DNA from: Chrysomallon squamiferum
Lineage: Eukaryota; Mollusca; Gastropoda; Neomphalida; Peltospiridae
Direction of reading: 5' to 3'
Length of the DNA: 64,000 bases
Assembly: GCA_012295275.1 (NCBI GenBank)
Contig: CM022673.1
Location: forward strand, 1,226,105-1,290,104
Shown: piece after piece, positions 51,281-63,254 of the stretch
How positions within the stretch are numbered: the first letter of the stretch is position 1
How the letters are laid out: every line of letters starts with the position of its first letter
Made by a program: the position numbers and the translations under genes
Notes under the pieces: generated by a model
Told to the model about the DNA's origin: nothing
Databases searched by the model: none
What the model saw: only the letters and a program-made list of their open reading frames with translations

Positions 51281-52264
51281 CATTTTCAGCACGCTAAGAC
51301 ACACGCTCGCAGTTTGATAAACATGGCCTTTTCTTACGAATCCTTACTCAAACGCAAAAGCGTATATCACTTCTTTTTATTATCCACTTACAGTGCTCTG
51401 ACTGGAAAGAATGAAACAATCAGCGATGTATCTCAATGAACTAATAACAGAATATTCGTTTAATAAAATCGTAGCATTATCTAAAGATAAGTTTATACTT
51501 CTTGTATGATTTATACAGCGAAACGTTGCTCAGAGGACTATTCCTGTCAATTACACATTAACAAAAAAACATGTACTTTAAAACATGTAGGTTGATTACA
51601 CAGTCATGCATATAAACTTCCTTGTTTGTAAAACCGAATAACGTCAGACTGAAATATCTCTAGCGCCGAAAAGGTTCCTGGAGGCAAAATCTTCAATCCT
51701 CGCATCCATGCCGATATTTAACTGAATTTAACAACTGTCTCAAGATTTCTCTGTTGAAATAGGTGATCAAAGTCGGTAGATAAAAAAAGTAATGATAAGA
51801 AAAAAAACAAAAACAAAAAAAAACTATCTATTAACTCCCACCCATCAGCAAGGTGAAAGATGAGGAAATAATCAAACTAAGAGATCTTTGATTGTTCTTC
51901 TTCACAACGAAACCCGGTTTTCATGGAATTAGAATCGTTTGCTAAAGAGATTTTTTTTTTTAAAAATCGATTCAGAATTGTAATATAATAATGCCACATA
52001 TTGTGAAGTAGTTTGAAACTTCAGATTTAAGAATTACAGGATGTAGTAAAAACAGCAGGTTTATTTGAAAGAAACGTTAACTTTCATTTTTTTTTTGAGC
52101 TACTGACATGTCAAGATAACCAATATTCCTTTCAGTGTCTTCCAAGTCATAACTCATTAAAAGCGTATTGGATCTGAGGTTTGAGAATATTAAAACAAAA
52201 ATGAAGTCATTTGTTAGTTGTAAAACATATAATCGAAAACATCGTGTAAAATACGGATAAAGTA

Positions 52265-52680
52265 AGAGATCTGGTACAGTTGTGAAATATTCTATAAAAT
52301 ACTTGTTTTGTGAGATAGTCTATAAATTATTTATATTGTGAGATATCTTATAAAATATTAGTTTTGAGAGATATCCTATAAAATACTTGTTTGTGAGATA
52401 TCCTAAAAATTATTTATATTGTGAGATATCCTATAAAATACTTGTTTTGTGAGACATTCTATAAATTATTTATATTGTGAGATATCCTATAAAATACTTG
52501 TTTTGGTGAGATATCCTATAAATTATTTATATTGTGAGATATCCTATACAATACTTATTTTGTGAGACATTCTATAAATTAATTATATTGTGATATCTGC
52601 TATAAAATACTTGCATTGTAAGAAATCACATAAAATACTTTTTATATATAAAAATATCGTTCTTGTGAGACATCTTGAGT
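52265..52680. repeat. ~27-bp minisatellite with ~54-bp higher-order units
   Basis: Units alternate between 'gagatatcctataaaatact' + 'tgttttgt' and 'gagacattctataaattatt' + 'tatattgt' types. At least 14 half-units are visible and divergence rises toward the ends. Confidence 0.9.
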
Positions 52681-52739
52681 AAAACTTGTATTGTGAAATG
52701 TCCCAAAAAGTCACGTATTTTAGCCTATAAAAATAAGTA

Positions 52740-53075
52740 TAACACAGCACACCAAATAAAATATTTTTAATGCAGCACATCATGTATAAAGTACATGTAA
52801 TACAGCAGATTATGTAAAATATATGTAATTATGGGAAATTATTGAACGTGTATGCAATATAGCACACTGTCATTAATATACGCGTAATATAGACCATAGA
52901 TCAAGTAAAGTACATGTAATAAGCATAGTGTAAAGTACGCGAAGTATGGAATATCGTGCAAACAATGCATAATTCATCTGTAAAGCACAATATATTAAAC
53001 ACGTGAAATGCAGCATGTGATGAGAAATACGCGTAATATAGATCATCATGAACAATACAAGCATATAGCAAACAG
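52740..53075. repeat. Degenerate minisatellite, left part
   Basis: Units of about 25-30 bp with a core like 'acagcacatcatgtaaagta' + 'cgtgtaat'. They are strongly diverged and continue the array at 52.27-52.68 kb. The hAT-like element begins where this block ends. Confidence 0.7.
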
Positions 53076-53728
53076 CAGCGGTTCTCAAACTTTATGAAGT
53101 CGGGACACACTTGAAGCCTTAAAAAAAAAAATGCGGGCACACTACACACAAAATGCTAAAAAATACAGAAATAACTGAAAGAAGGATATTGCGGCTGAAT
53201 CGGTTGCGTAGTAGGCTGCCGAGATTGTCTGTCCTCATTGGCTACATCCATGTCAGATTCTTCATAAACGGTTCTCGTCTGGAATCTGTATCGTTTGTTT
53301 TTCTGTGAGAGATGTTCACTGATATATTTAGAGTTACCGCCCTTGTGTGAGAGATGTTTACTGACATATTTAGAGTTACCGCCCTTGTGTGTGAGATGTT
53401 CACTGATATATTTAGTTATCGCCCTTGTGTGAGAGATGTTCAATGATATATTTAGAGTTACCGCCCTTGTGTGAGTATATACCTTTATTCATCATTTATT
53501 TTGTGCTGATGAGAAGTATGAGCCTGACATGTCTTGGCAATTTCTTCAAAAATATTGTAATATAAAATACAAAGCAATGGACTGTTAATATGTCAAAAAT
53601 AATCTTTATTATCAATTTTTTACCATCACAAATATATATATATACCTAGATCCTAGAATTTCATGGGGGACACCTAAGCAGGCACCGGGGGCACCACTGC
53701 GCCCGTGCACGCCCTTTGAGAACCACTG
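53076..53728. mobile_element. Non-autonomous hAT-like DNA transposon, 653 bp
   Basis: The left end CAGCGGTTCTCAAA and the inverted right end CAGTGGTTCTCAAA match at 13 of 14 positions and fit the CAGNGGTTCTCAA ends of hAT elements (Charlie/hobo-like families). Flanks gcaaacag and gaatacag match at 6 of 8 positions, consistent with the 8-bp hAT target duplication after decay. The minisatellite continues on both sides. The interior has no transposase frame; it contains a 42-bp tandem repeat. Confidence 0.85.
53305..53470. repeat. 42-bp tandem repeat inside the hAT-like element, four copies
   Basis: The unit begins 'gtgagagatgttcactgata' and ends 'accgcccttgt'. Copies start near 53305, 53347, 53389 and 53429; the third is 2 bp shorter. 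On the minus strand each unit reads about 14 residues (GGNSKYISEHLSHK-like). Confidence 0.9.
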
Positions 53729-53736
53729 GAATACAG

Positions 53737-53870
53737 TATACAAATATGTGTTATACCACACATTATGTGAAATACGTATAACACATGATGTAAAGTACGT
53801 TTTATGTAGCAAGTCATATATACTACGCATAATTTTGCACATTATATATGTGACGGAGACAGATAATCTT
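53737..53870. repeat. Degenerate minisatellite, right part
   Basis: Resumes after the hAT-like element with the same cores ('acacattatgtgaaatacgt', 'catgatgtaaagtacgt'), showing the element inserted into the array. A lone related unit occurs near 54985-55030 ('atgtaaagcacgtgtaatac'). Confidence 0.75.
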
Positions 53871-53969
53871 GTCTTTGCTTTAAGCAAAACCCGGTTATCT
53901 ATGAAAATGTGTTTCATTAGATTCCTTTCTTTTAAAAATATTAACTACATACATTTCATTAACGTGCTA

Positions 53970-53973
<4 letters not shown>

Positions 53974-54008
<35 letters not shown>
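53974..54008. repeat. (TA)n microsatellite
   Basis: About 17 TA units. Confidence 0.9.
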
Positions 54009-54015
<7 letters not shown>

Positions 54016-54334
54016 GATTATCTAGTTTTTTGTATATAAAGTAGAGAAAAGATAAAATAATGAGAAATATTAAATGAAATACATATTAATACTTTTAAAT
54101 AAACTGCCTTTCTTTGCCGATGTATGCAAATACTTAACGTTCTGTTTGACTGTCCGTAATACCCTTTTACAGGAAAAAACGCGATGTCAAACTTTTAAAG
54201 GCAACTTCTAAACTGTAAAGTTACATTAATTAGCGACCAAGATGTGGCGAGTTTTGTGTGACGAACAAACACGGCTTTGAAATTTGTCCACTCGCGTGGC
54301 TTCGCTTTGATTCCGCTGTTTTCACCGACGTCCG

Positions 54335-54485
54335 CAGGAATTTTATAACTACGAGCTTCAGACGGAGTTCGAGTTAGAATTCTGTTCTGAGGAGGCGACA
54401 GACACGTGTTTGAAGTACACGGAGGTCACGGGAACAGCATTTAAACTTCGGTTTTGCTTTGATAAGCATTTGGCAGCAGAATGCG
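54335..54485 (+). promoter_or_regulatory. Candidate promoter and 5' noncoding exon of the LDL-A gene
   Basis: A TATA-like TTTATAAC (about 54341) lies some 30 nt before CG-richer sequence, which ends at ATGCG|GTAAGA (GT at 54486-54487). The next plausible acceptor on this strand is CTGTTACAG at 59514, which opens the signal-peptide exon. If spliced, the terminal ATG of this exon would start an upstream frame overlapping the main start. Inference from splice signals only. Confidence 0.35.
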
Positions 54486-54579
54486 GTAAGATACTTTTCT
54501 CCCTTGGTTTTTTGTTTGTTTGTTTTTGATACCCTTATTAAGCAACGTGATCTGTGTCATTAATGACGTATTGTTTAAT

Positions 54580-54680
54580 CTGTGTGTGTATGTGTGTGTC
54601 TGTGTGTCTGTGTGTGTCTGTGTGTCTGTGTGTGTCTGTGTGTGTGTGTTTGTGTGTGCCTGTGTGTGTGTGTGTGTCAC
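54580..54680. repeat. (TG)n / (TGTC)n microsatellite
   Basis: Interrupted TG array with regular TCTG variants. Confidence 0.9.
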
Positions 54681-56282
54681 TTAAATTATATTAACATATT
54701 AACTTGATTCTCCCGTTACCGATTCCGTCTTTAACTATTTTTAACTCAGGATTCCTCAAAGCCATAAATAATTTAGCTGCGTTTATTTTATTTTATATTA
54801 CAACAAAATATGTTCTGTATGTAAATAAATAACTCAAAGTGTACTTTTGTTGATGTGTTATCTATTGGATATATAAATATATATATCTTTTACAGTCACA
54901 ATTTAAAATAGTGTTTTCAAACCCTGGAAATGATAACGAGCACTTTAAGTATTGGCACCGCGACAGTATAAAGACAACCCATGTAATTTAGTACATAATG
55001 TAAAGCACGTGTAATACAGAACATTACATAACATTCGCACATACTCTAAAACTATCACTGGGAATACTTATAATATAGAACCTCTGAAATATATCCAACC
55101 TTCTTGGAAAATCGGTTTGATCCATAATCATTATGATCTGAAATATTACTGTGTTACAAAACAACATTGCTTAATTCTAATCTCAAGATATTACACCTTT
55201 TCATGGTTTCCAATTGGGAAACCCCACAAGAAAATTTCCTAGCATTTACCGCTGTTGGTTGTTATCAGTCTCACAACGTATTATACGCTTTCTCTGTTAA
55301 TGTCAGCGGAATCTGGAGCAGATTCCAGTCGTAAATAACGACAGCCGTGTTGCAACAACGTCCCCGCAACATTGCGTGGAAATCTATACATTCCTTGACA
55401 TTTAGAGGCTGATATTTACGACACGATGAATTAAGTGTAAGATAACAAGTTTGTCTATTATCGCCTTAATGAAGAAAACTCACAGAGCCTGCACGTCATT
55501 GACACTTCCAGCAATTCCCAGCGTCGACGTGCTGTTAAAGCCGTTCCGCGATTTACGTGAATTTTGCATGTCTGTGTTGAGTTTATGGTTTACTCGTATA
55601 TTATATTATAAGTCTCTAGTTATTTTCATTGTCTGAGTAAAGCTTTTCGACATTAATCGATGAACTATTACAGGTAGAATGTGTTTGGGTTATTAAATTT
55701 ACTGTTGCATATGACACCTATTTTATTCAACATAAATATTATCGATACACCTACAGATTTTTCTTCCAGTTAACAGTTCCATTTTTTTTAAGAGTCATTG
55801 TTATACACAATACCTTGAAATATTTTGTTACGTGACGAACTCAGAATACTTTAAATTTACCATACTAATTATGGCCAAACTTGCGATAAAGGACCAAGTA
55901 GCTACAAAGCTGAAAACCACTGCATTATCCAAGGAAACGAAAACAAATACCATGATAAGTTTATGCACAATAATATAAATAAACTCTAATGTGTAAAATT
56001 ATGGTAATTATCTGTATATATTGTAGTGTTTGTCTTATAGATATGTAAGTATATTATTCACAAGTATATGCATTAATCACTGAATCACCAAGGGAACTTT
56101 GTAGAACAGACTGTCTGCTTCGTTAATCTATATACATATTAATAATTGCATCTACTCGATTTCTCATTTTCCGATTTGTCTGCACGCCATATGTCTATTA
56201 CTTCTTAATATATTCTATTTATGATAGTAATTTCTAATCCTATATAAGCATGTTAGTAATGTACCGAAAATTATGTTCAATA

Positions 56283-56499
56283 AGTAACATCTATCACTAC
56301 TTTTATTACTAATATTACTGCTGCAAATACTATTACTACTGTTAGTACTTCTATCATAATTACTGCTACTACTACTACTATGATTACTATCACTATACTA
56401 CCACTACTACTTCCACTACCATCAGTACTACTATTACTGCTGCTGCTACTACTAGTAGTATTACTATTATTATTACTATTACTATGACTACTACTTCTG

Positions 56500-56539
<40 letters not shown>

Positions 56540-56545
56540 CACGTC
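56283..56545. repeat. (TAC)n / (ATT)n / (CAC)n trinucleotide block
   Basis: Imperfect trinucleotide repeats over about 260 bp; poly-Val frame on the minus strand is an artefact. Confidence 0.9.
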
Positions 56546-56893
56546 TTCTTGTACAAATACAGCTCCCACCACCAACATATAGACAGCTACTTTAGCAGTC
56601 GGGATAGCAGCTATTTCTAATAAATGGAAACCATTTTCGTAATAATTTTTTAAATTATATATTCATATTTACTTTTAAGATACAATAAAGAACAGGCAGA
56701 ACAATGCTCATAAAGACATATGCTGAATTTTAATACTTATCTTGCTATATGTCGTATAACGTAATGACACGCAGTATAAAAATGTACAGTTTGTATCGAT
56801 ATTATAACATATGTTAAAACTATTAAAGAAAATCAATTGTTTAACCTTCCTATTCGTAATGTCTACACTTTGGAAACGTCAAGCATATTAAAA

Positions 56894-57136
56894 TACACAC
56901 ACACACATATACATACACCCACATGTATACATTCATACACAAACATACGCACACACACGTACGTACATACACACATACGTATATACATACATACATACAT
57001 ACATACATACATACATACATACATAAACATACACACATACATTGACATAAACATACATACATTATTAACATACATACATTCATACATTATTTACATACAT
57101 ACATTCTTACATACATACATACATACATACATACAA
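56894..57136. repeat. (ACAT)n / (AC)n compound microsatellite
   Basis: About 240 bp, interrupted, similar in style to 31.2-31.5 kb. Confidence 0.95.
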
Positions 57137-57671
57137 CAAATAGCAAATAACATACTGTCATCTTAGAAAGACAGGTTATATAAAATAATCCATTAGAAAA
57201 GACATCTTGTTCAAATAAAACATTTGATATTTTTTTTTTTTTAGTATACAAACAACGCCAGTTCAGTCCATTCATCCATCTTCCCCACAGTTTTATTCTC
57301 ATTTGTTTGTCCGTCCTGTTCTGCAACACATTTTAACATAATAGTGCTTCTTTTTAAATTACCAGGCAAATTGATGCAGACATGTAATTTTCGTTTGATT
57401 TCTGCAGTTAAATGTCACGATAATTTTTTGCAGTGCATTATCGTTTAAAACGATTGCTGGTGAAATACCATGCTCCTTAGCTTAAGCTGAAAATATCATG
57501 AGTTAAAAAAAAAAGAAGAAGATTGAAAATATGATTTAATCTGTAAATGTTTGGGGGTCATTTTAAACTTAAAACTAGAACGCAAATTTAATACAAAAGC
57601 GAGCAGTGTTGAAAACATACAAACATTGTTTGAATAATAAGCAGTGAAACATATGAACAGATACATTTTGA

Positions 57672-57830
57672 ATATCTATCTATCTGTCTGTCTGTCTCTC
57701 TGTCTATCTCTGTCTACTATCTATATATCTATATCTTTCTGTCTATCTATCTGTCTGTCTCTCTATCTATCTCTCTACTATCTCTCTATTTATCTATATA
57801 TGTCTGTCTATCTATCTATCTATATATAGA
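57672..57830. repeat. (CTAT)n / (CTGT)n microsatellite
   Basis: Interrupted tetranucleotide array with CTCT variants. Confidence 0.9.
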
Positions 57831-58224
57831 AAGAGAGACACAGAAAGACAGAGATTTACATATAACTGCATAGATACCAAAGGTAATAGACAATACAGAG
57901 ACGGATAGAGAGAAAGACGTATAAACAGTTACAGAGATTCAGACATATACAGATATATATTTTGAAAGATAGAAATATAGAGACACAGATGAATGACAGA
58001 CAGACAGAGAGACAGAGAGACAGTTAGGCAAGTAGAAGGATTTTTTGTGGTTTCTAGGCAAGGGCGTATGTGTGGCAGCGTTAAAGGTTTGCCCCAAATT
58101 TTACCACTACTACTACAGTTACTACTACTACAAATACTAAACACAAATAATAAATTTTATCTTGCTTTGCCCACATTTTGTCTAAACTATTTGTGAACAG
58201 TTTCCTTCAGCCCCCTGAGTCGTA

Positions 58225-58272
58225 AGTCCGTGTTTAAAATAACACAGAAGTCCGTGTTTAAAATAACACAGA
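58225..58272. repeat. Exact 24-bp tandem duplication
   Basis: The unit 'agtccgtgtttaaaataaca' + 'caga' occurs twice head to tail without mismatch, suggesting a recent slippage or duplication event. Confidence 0.9.
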
Positions 58273-58513
58273 ACTCCTTGTCATTTCTCAGCAATCTTAC
58301 AAAGATGTTGTCATCATTTTTATATCAAACCTGACAGAATTTAACGCCAGATGGTTGACTTCATTTTGTCTTGACATAACTGCTCACAATCCTTTCACAA
58401 TCAATAGCATAGTCTGCTTAGCAAATATTACTCAGTTTAGATTGGAAGTACTTTAAAGTTTCTTTTGCTAATTATTTATGCCTTAAAATTACAAATAAAT
58501 TCGCTTGTATTAA

Positions 58514-58516
<3 letters not shown>

Positions 58517-58570
<54 letters not shown>
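58517..58570. repeat. (GA)n microsatellite
   Basis: About 26 GA units. Confidence 0.95.
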
Positions 58571-58572
<2 letters not shown>

Positions 58573-58719
58573 TATTCATATATTCATAAATAAACTTATA
58601 TTCCTGTGCACGAATATGATTTCTAAACAGTGACTACATTAATAAAAGACACCACAAATAACGCCAGTATATTGCGTTTAACATGCACATACATACATAA
58701 ATGCATACATATATAAATA

Positions 58720-58720
58720 C

Positions 58721-58748
<28 letters not shown>
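58720..58748. repeat. (AC)n microsatellite
   Basis: About 14 CA units. Confidence 0.9.
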
Positions 58749-58752
<4 letters not shown>

Positions 58753-59557
58753 CGTATGTGTGTATGATGCATTTTTGTATAGGCGCCAGATCTGTTCAAA
58801 ACTACACCTGTGCACTCAATAATAACTACATGTGGCTCAACATCTGATCTATTTGCTTGGCAGATTATATAACTTTTAGCTTATCTGGTGCTATGTGGGC
58901 CTTCCTATCTTTTCAAGACTAACATTATATAGGTTCACCAAATGCCGAGGCAATTCGTTTTCTCTACAAGTAAGAGCACTCAGAAAACTCATTAAAGTAA
59001 AAAAATACTGATGTTGAAAGTAATATATAACTTTATAAATCTTAAGAAGAAAGAAAAAAAAAACGCATACGTTTCTGTTATGTAATAAAACCATCGCTTT
59101 AATTTAATTCCAGCTTATTACTATTATTACACAACGCCTTTAGGTCCTCCTAGTTGTCCAATGAGATTCCTTAGAATTAGCCCAAAAGTACGCAGTTGCA
59201 AATGGCCGACATTTGACAGCGACTTGAGTCGTCCGTGGCTCCATGCTGTCCCAAACGTGTATGATAATGACAATTATCGATGTGCAAATCAGAATACTTA
59301 CTTGTCACCGACGTAAACATTTACGACGTTGTTAAATCAATATATAAACTGCAAATTTCAGGTTTGGCGACGAAAGTGTGCGGGTTAGCCAATGCCGTAC
59401 TGTGGTAGTTTTACTTCGCTCGTTGCTTATTGATCGTTACGTCAAATTTTATCTAACTCTACAACGGGTTTATTTTTATTTTTATTTTTTTTTTTCTGTT
59501 ACAGACTTTGCTCTTTGCTGTTGAAAGAGCCCGTAGACAAGTCTAATAACACCAAGG

Positions 59558-59877
59558 ATGATACCCATCATGATGTATTTACCTTGTTATGTGATACTTT
59601 TGTGTTCTCTATCAGGTAAGTTTCGACAATTTGATCGCTACGTTCAATGATTTATGCATTTATGTGTGAGTAACGTGTGGTCGTTGTATTGAGTGATTTT
59701 CACGTGTATTTTAATAACACGTTCACTATTGACTGTAGGTCTGGATGTTTTATATTACGTTACCTCACATTTAATATTTATTTAAATCTAGCAATGTTAT
59801 ATTTGAAACTTTATTATACATTAGTATATTTTTGATAAAATGTTTTTCATAATCTTAATTATATATATTTAATAATT

Positions 59878-59909
<32 letters not shown>

Positions 59910-60712
59910 TATATTTGTTAAAGTTTATAATGGAATTATGTATGGTAACAATATTAATTCGCAAATTATATACTTTTATTTAACAACATAAGTTAAATGG
60001 TATTGATATACCCTTTAACAATTATAAAAGTTTTATGAAGTATACATTTTCTAAACATTACAGTTCTGACGAAGTATAATAGTCTGATATATATTAATCA
60101 ATATACTCTTTCCAAAATGTCCGTCTCAGTGAACGTTTTTCCAGTTAACTCTGTAAATTGTATCTGCTTTTTATTTTAGTGTTTTGTCAAAATAATCGCT
60201 CGGTCCCATACTTCACTTGATAATTTTACTTAATGAGAAATTTTCTGCAGGGGAATCATTTAAAATACTATTTAATATTTAATAATCAGTTAATATTTCA
60301 TAATGTTGTTTACTAATGCGCTACCATTTCAAAATGAATATAGTATTACAAAGATTATAATATCACAGTTATAAATTAATGTGACGGTTAGCATATCACA
60401 TTAATAACTTTCAAATTCCATTTTATACTTCATGTTCTCTTTCACTTAAGATATCGCTAACAAATCAACTACGTTGAAAAATATCAAACGTTTCTAAATA
60501 TTAAAAAATCAGTCCTTGTCATTATTAAATGGCGCATAATTTAAGATAGGCATCGATTATGTTATTACATAACATTATGTTACAAAATTACCATGTATCG
60601 TATTTAACAATTTTAAACTGAATTTGTTTTATGATCATTTAATATAATATTACAACAATTAGAATTGCTCAGGTAGAATTTAAAATGTACGCAGTTAATT
60701 GAAGCCATTTAG

Positions 60713-60768
<56 letters not shown>

Positions 60769-61199
60769 CTGCGTACTGAACATATTTTTATGTGACATCA
60801 AAAATATTTTTAAGAATGACGAATTTATGAAATAACTAAGTGACGTCATATGATAAGTACAGTTTAATATTAGCAGCAAACTATTATTATATGTACCTTC
60901 CCACAAACAGGGTAACACGGACTGGAGTAGAAATATTTAAAAAGGAGAGTCGATGATCTATAACCTGGACTAAAACACCAATATAAGTCCCTTACTTTTT
61001 AATTAGATACGTTTTCGTATTAATGTATTGTTATAATGTATAATTCCACAGTTAAAAATGTTGATGATGATGATGATAATGATAATAATAATAATAATAA
61101 TAATAATTACAACAGTCACGATAAAAACCTAACAACAAAAACAACAATAACAATAACAATAAAATTAACAACAACAACAATAATAATAATAATAACAAC

Positions 61200-61254
<55 letters not shown>

Positions 61255-61447
61255 ATCGGACTATTCTATCACACACTGTTGTTCTATCACATGATGATAA
61301 TAATGATTATGAAGCTGACAAAAATATATTCGTTATATTTCAACTAATTTCACAATTAAAAATGTTAAACAACAACAATAACAACAGTAATAATAATAGA
61401 AATAATAATAATAATAATAATATTAATAATAATAAAAATAAAAATAA

Positions 61448-61507
<60 letters not shown>

Positions 61508-62080
61508 AGAAGAAGAAGAAGAAGAAGAAGTTATTAAAATGGATACAGAAACAAACAATTCACTTATTTCGAATCTCTATAATTTGAGGAGTACTGTGAC
61601 AGAATAACGTTAAATAACCTTACAATAGTTAAAACTGAAATCTACTGACAACGTGTATTTAACAGATATTTGTATTCATTCATGCCAGCTCTAACGCGAA
61701 AGCTGTTTGTGCTGTACGATTTGTAAACACCGGAGAAAATTATCTCTACAGGGTACCTTGACTCGTAATGCCAGGAAAACAAGTTAATGACCCATAGTTT
61801 CAGCTATTACGTTATAATGTAATGTATGTAATTCATTCCTGTCTTAAATTATGTACCGTTTAGTAATAACGAGGAGTGGGCATTTTTTTCCATATTATTA
61901 TTATTATTATTATTATTAATATTATCGTTGTTGTTGTTGTTGTTTTTGGTTGCGTATAATATTGTTAGAGATACTGTAATTGGTGGCCTTGATGAACTAT
62001 CAGGAATGATAATAGAATCGATGGTAGTAGTAGCAATAGCAGTATTAGTAAGACTAGCAGTAGCAGTCTAGTAGTAGAGA

Positions 62081-62115
<35 letters not shown>

Positions 62116-62823
62116 TAGTAAGTCTGTATTGTTAATAGTAGAAAAGTAATAACAGAGGTGGTAGTCGAAGTTGTAGTAATAGCAGCGTTAGTAGTCGTAA
62201 TAGTAGTCGTACTAACAGTCGTACTAACAGTAGTAGTAAAATAATAGTAGAGTAATATTAGTAGAATAATATGAGGTAAGTAGCAGCAATAGAACTACTA
62301 ATATTACTAGTAGCAGTATTAGTAGTAGTAGTTACTGTATTAGTAGTAGCAGTAATAGAAAGAGTAGCGGTAATTAATGCTTACTTATATTGTATTTTTA
62401 TTTTAATGTGAATGTATTATATTTAACATTTTACAGTATTTTACTGTGCAAATTAGCTAACCGTTCATTATTTTATCATTATTAACGTGTTCTTTTATGT
62501 CTTTATGTGCGTGTATGTGTTTATATAGAGGCATGGAAGAGTATGTGCAAATGTAAATGCATCTTGTTTTTCATCTTTAACGATGTTTTACGGCATGTGT
62601 TACGGCAGCTATAAACAAATTTAACTCTTCTCGTTATAAAAATCATGTGCTGACTCGAAGTTCTGTCATGTTCAAGGTAACGTCAAGATAGCTAGCAGTA
62701 ATGTCTTGGAAACGAAATGTGAAGATGATTTTTACCCGTGCTTAGACGGTAAATGTATACCTAGCAAGATGGTCAACGACGGCCACGAAGACTGCGAAGA
62801 CGGGTCTGATGAATACAAATATC
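59558..62823 (+). CDS. Signal peptide plus LDL-receptor class A domain protein, 5' part, gene runs off the window
   Basis: Two coding exons are visible: 59558-59615 and 62677-62823. The first follows an acceptor at 59514, includes about 43 nt of 5'UTR, and starts MIPIMMYLPCYVILLCSLS, a typical signal peptide, ending with donor CAG|GTAAGT. The second joins in phase (G|GT) and encodes a class A repeat: KCEDDFYPC, DGKCIPSKMV, NDGHEDC and EDGSDEY, ending with donor C|GTAAGT. The calcium-cage acidic residues (D..D..DGSDE) are present. The fourth cysteine of the canonical repeat is Asn here (VNDG instead of xCDG), and the sixth would lie in the next exon, outside the window. Class A repeats bind ligands in receptors and secreted proteins. 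The identity of the full protein cannot be determined from the visible part. Confidence is high for the domain, moderate for the start exon. Confidence 0.78.
59876..59902. repeat. (TA)n microsatellite
   Basis: About 12 TA units in the first coding intron of the LDL-A gene. Confidence 0.85.
60708..60770. repeat. Perfect (TA)n palindrome
   Basis: 'agtaattata' and 'tataattact' flank a continuous (TA)n core, so the whole approximately 60-bp stretch is self-complementary and can form a cruciform. Confidence 0.85.
60841..60848. promoter_or_regulatory. CRE palindrome TGACGTCA
   Basis: Exact CREB/ATF consensus in the first coding intron of the LDL-A gene. An intronic regulatory role is possible but unsupported. 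Confidence 0.25.
61056..61250. repeat. (GAT)n, (AAT)n and (AAC)n trinucleotide block
   Basis: Several adjacent arrays; poly-Asn, poly-Ile and poly-Leu frames are artefacts. Confidence 0.9.
61370..61530. repeat. (AAT)n-(GAA)n trinucleotide block
   Basis: AAC, AAT and AAAAT units followed by about 8 GAA units. The leading segment 'acaattaaaaatgttaaaca' resembles the one before the 61.06-kb array ('acagttaaaaatgttgatga'), so the two blocks may be an old duplication. Confidence 0.85.
61896..61945. repeat. (ATT)n-(GTT)n microsatellite
   Basis: Short trinucleotide arrays. Confidence 0.9.
62022..62370. repeat. (AGT)n-derived imperfect trinucleotide region
   Basis: About 350 bp built almost only of AGT, AGC, AAT and CGT triplets, with a purer core at about 62083-62111. 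Ends about 300 bp before the LDL-A exon. Confidence 0.85.
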
Positions 62824-62984
62824 GTAAGTAACACTGACTACGACAACGACGCTATGTACGTCATCTAATTTAAACTTTTTTTTCTATATATACCGCAGGC
62901 CTACGTTTATCGAATTTACTTTTCACATAACTTTTAAAATCCAAAGTTATCTAACTTTTTTCTTTTATTTTTTACTCTTTCTTT

Positions 62985-63013
62985 TTTTTGTTTTTTTTTT
63001 TTTTTTTTTTTTG
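62985..63013. repeat. Poly-T tract
   Basis: About 25 T with a single G interruption. Confidence 0.85.
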
Positions 63014-63161
63014 TTTTTTGGTTTTTTGTTTTCTTAATTGGAATTTTATTTGTTTTCCATTTTTTTGTCATGCTTGTTTTCTTAATTGGAATGCTAGCAA
63101 ACTGATTTTCCTTTCATTTAACGAAATTGGTTTTCTTTTTCCTTTCCAGTATTTTCTATCA

Positions 63162-63165
<4 letters not shown>

Positions 63166-63251
<86 letters not shown>
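63166..63251. repeat. (CT)n microsatellite
   Basis: About 41 CT units. Confidence 0.95.

Positions 63252-63254
<3 letters not shown>

Noticed and set aside
52873-53149. Cysteine- and tyrosine-containing frames (MRTAAVCYMLV..., MCSVPAFFF...) on the minus strand
   Set aside because: They lie across the degenerate minisatellite and the hAT-like end; repeats explain the open frames.
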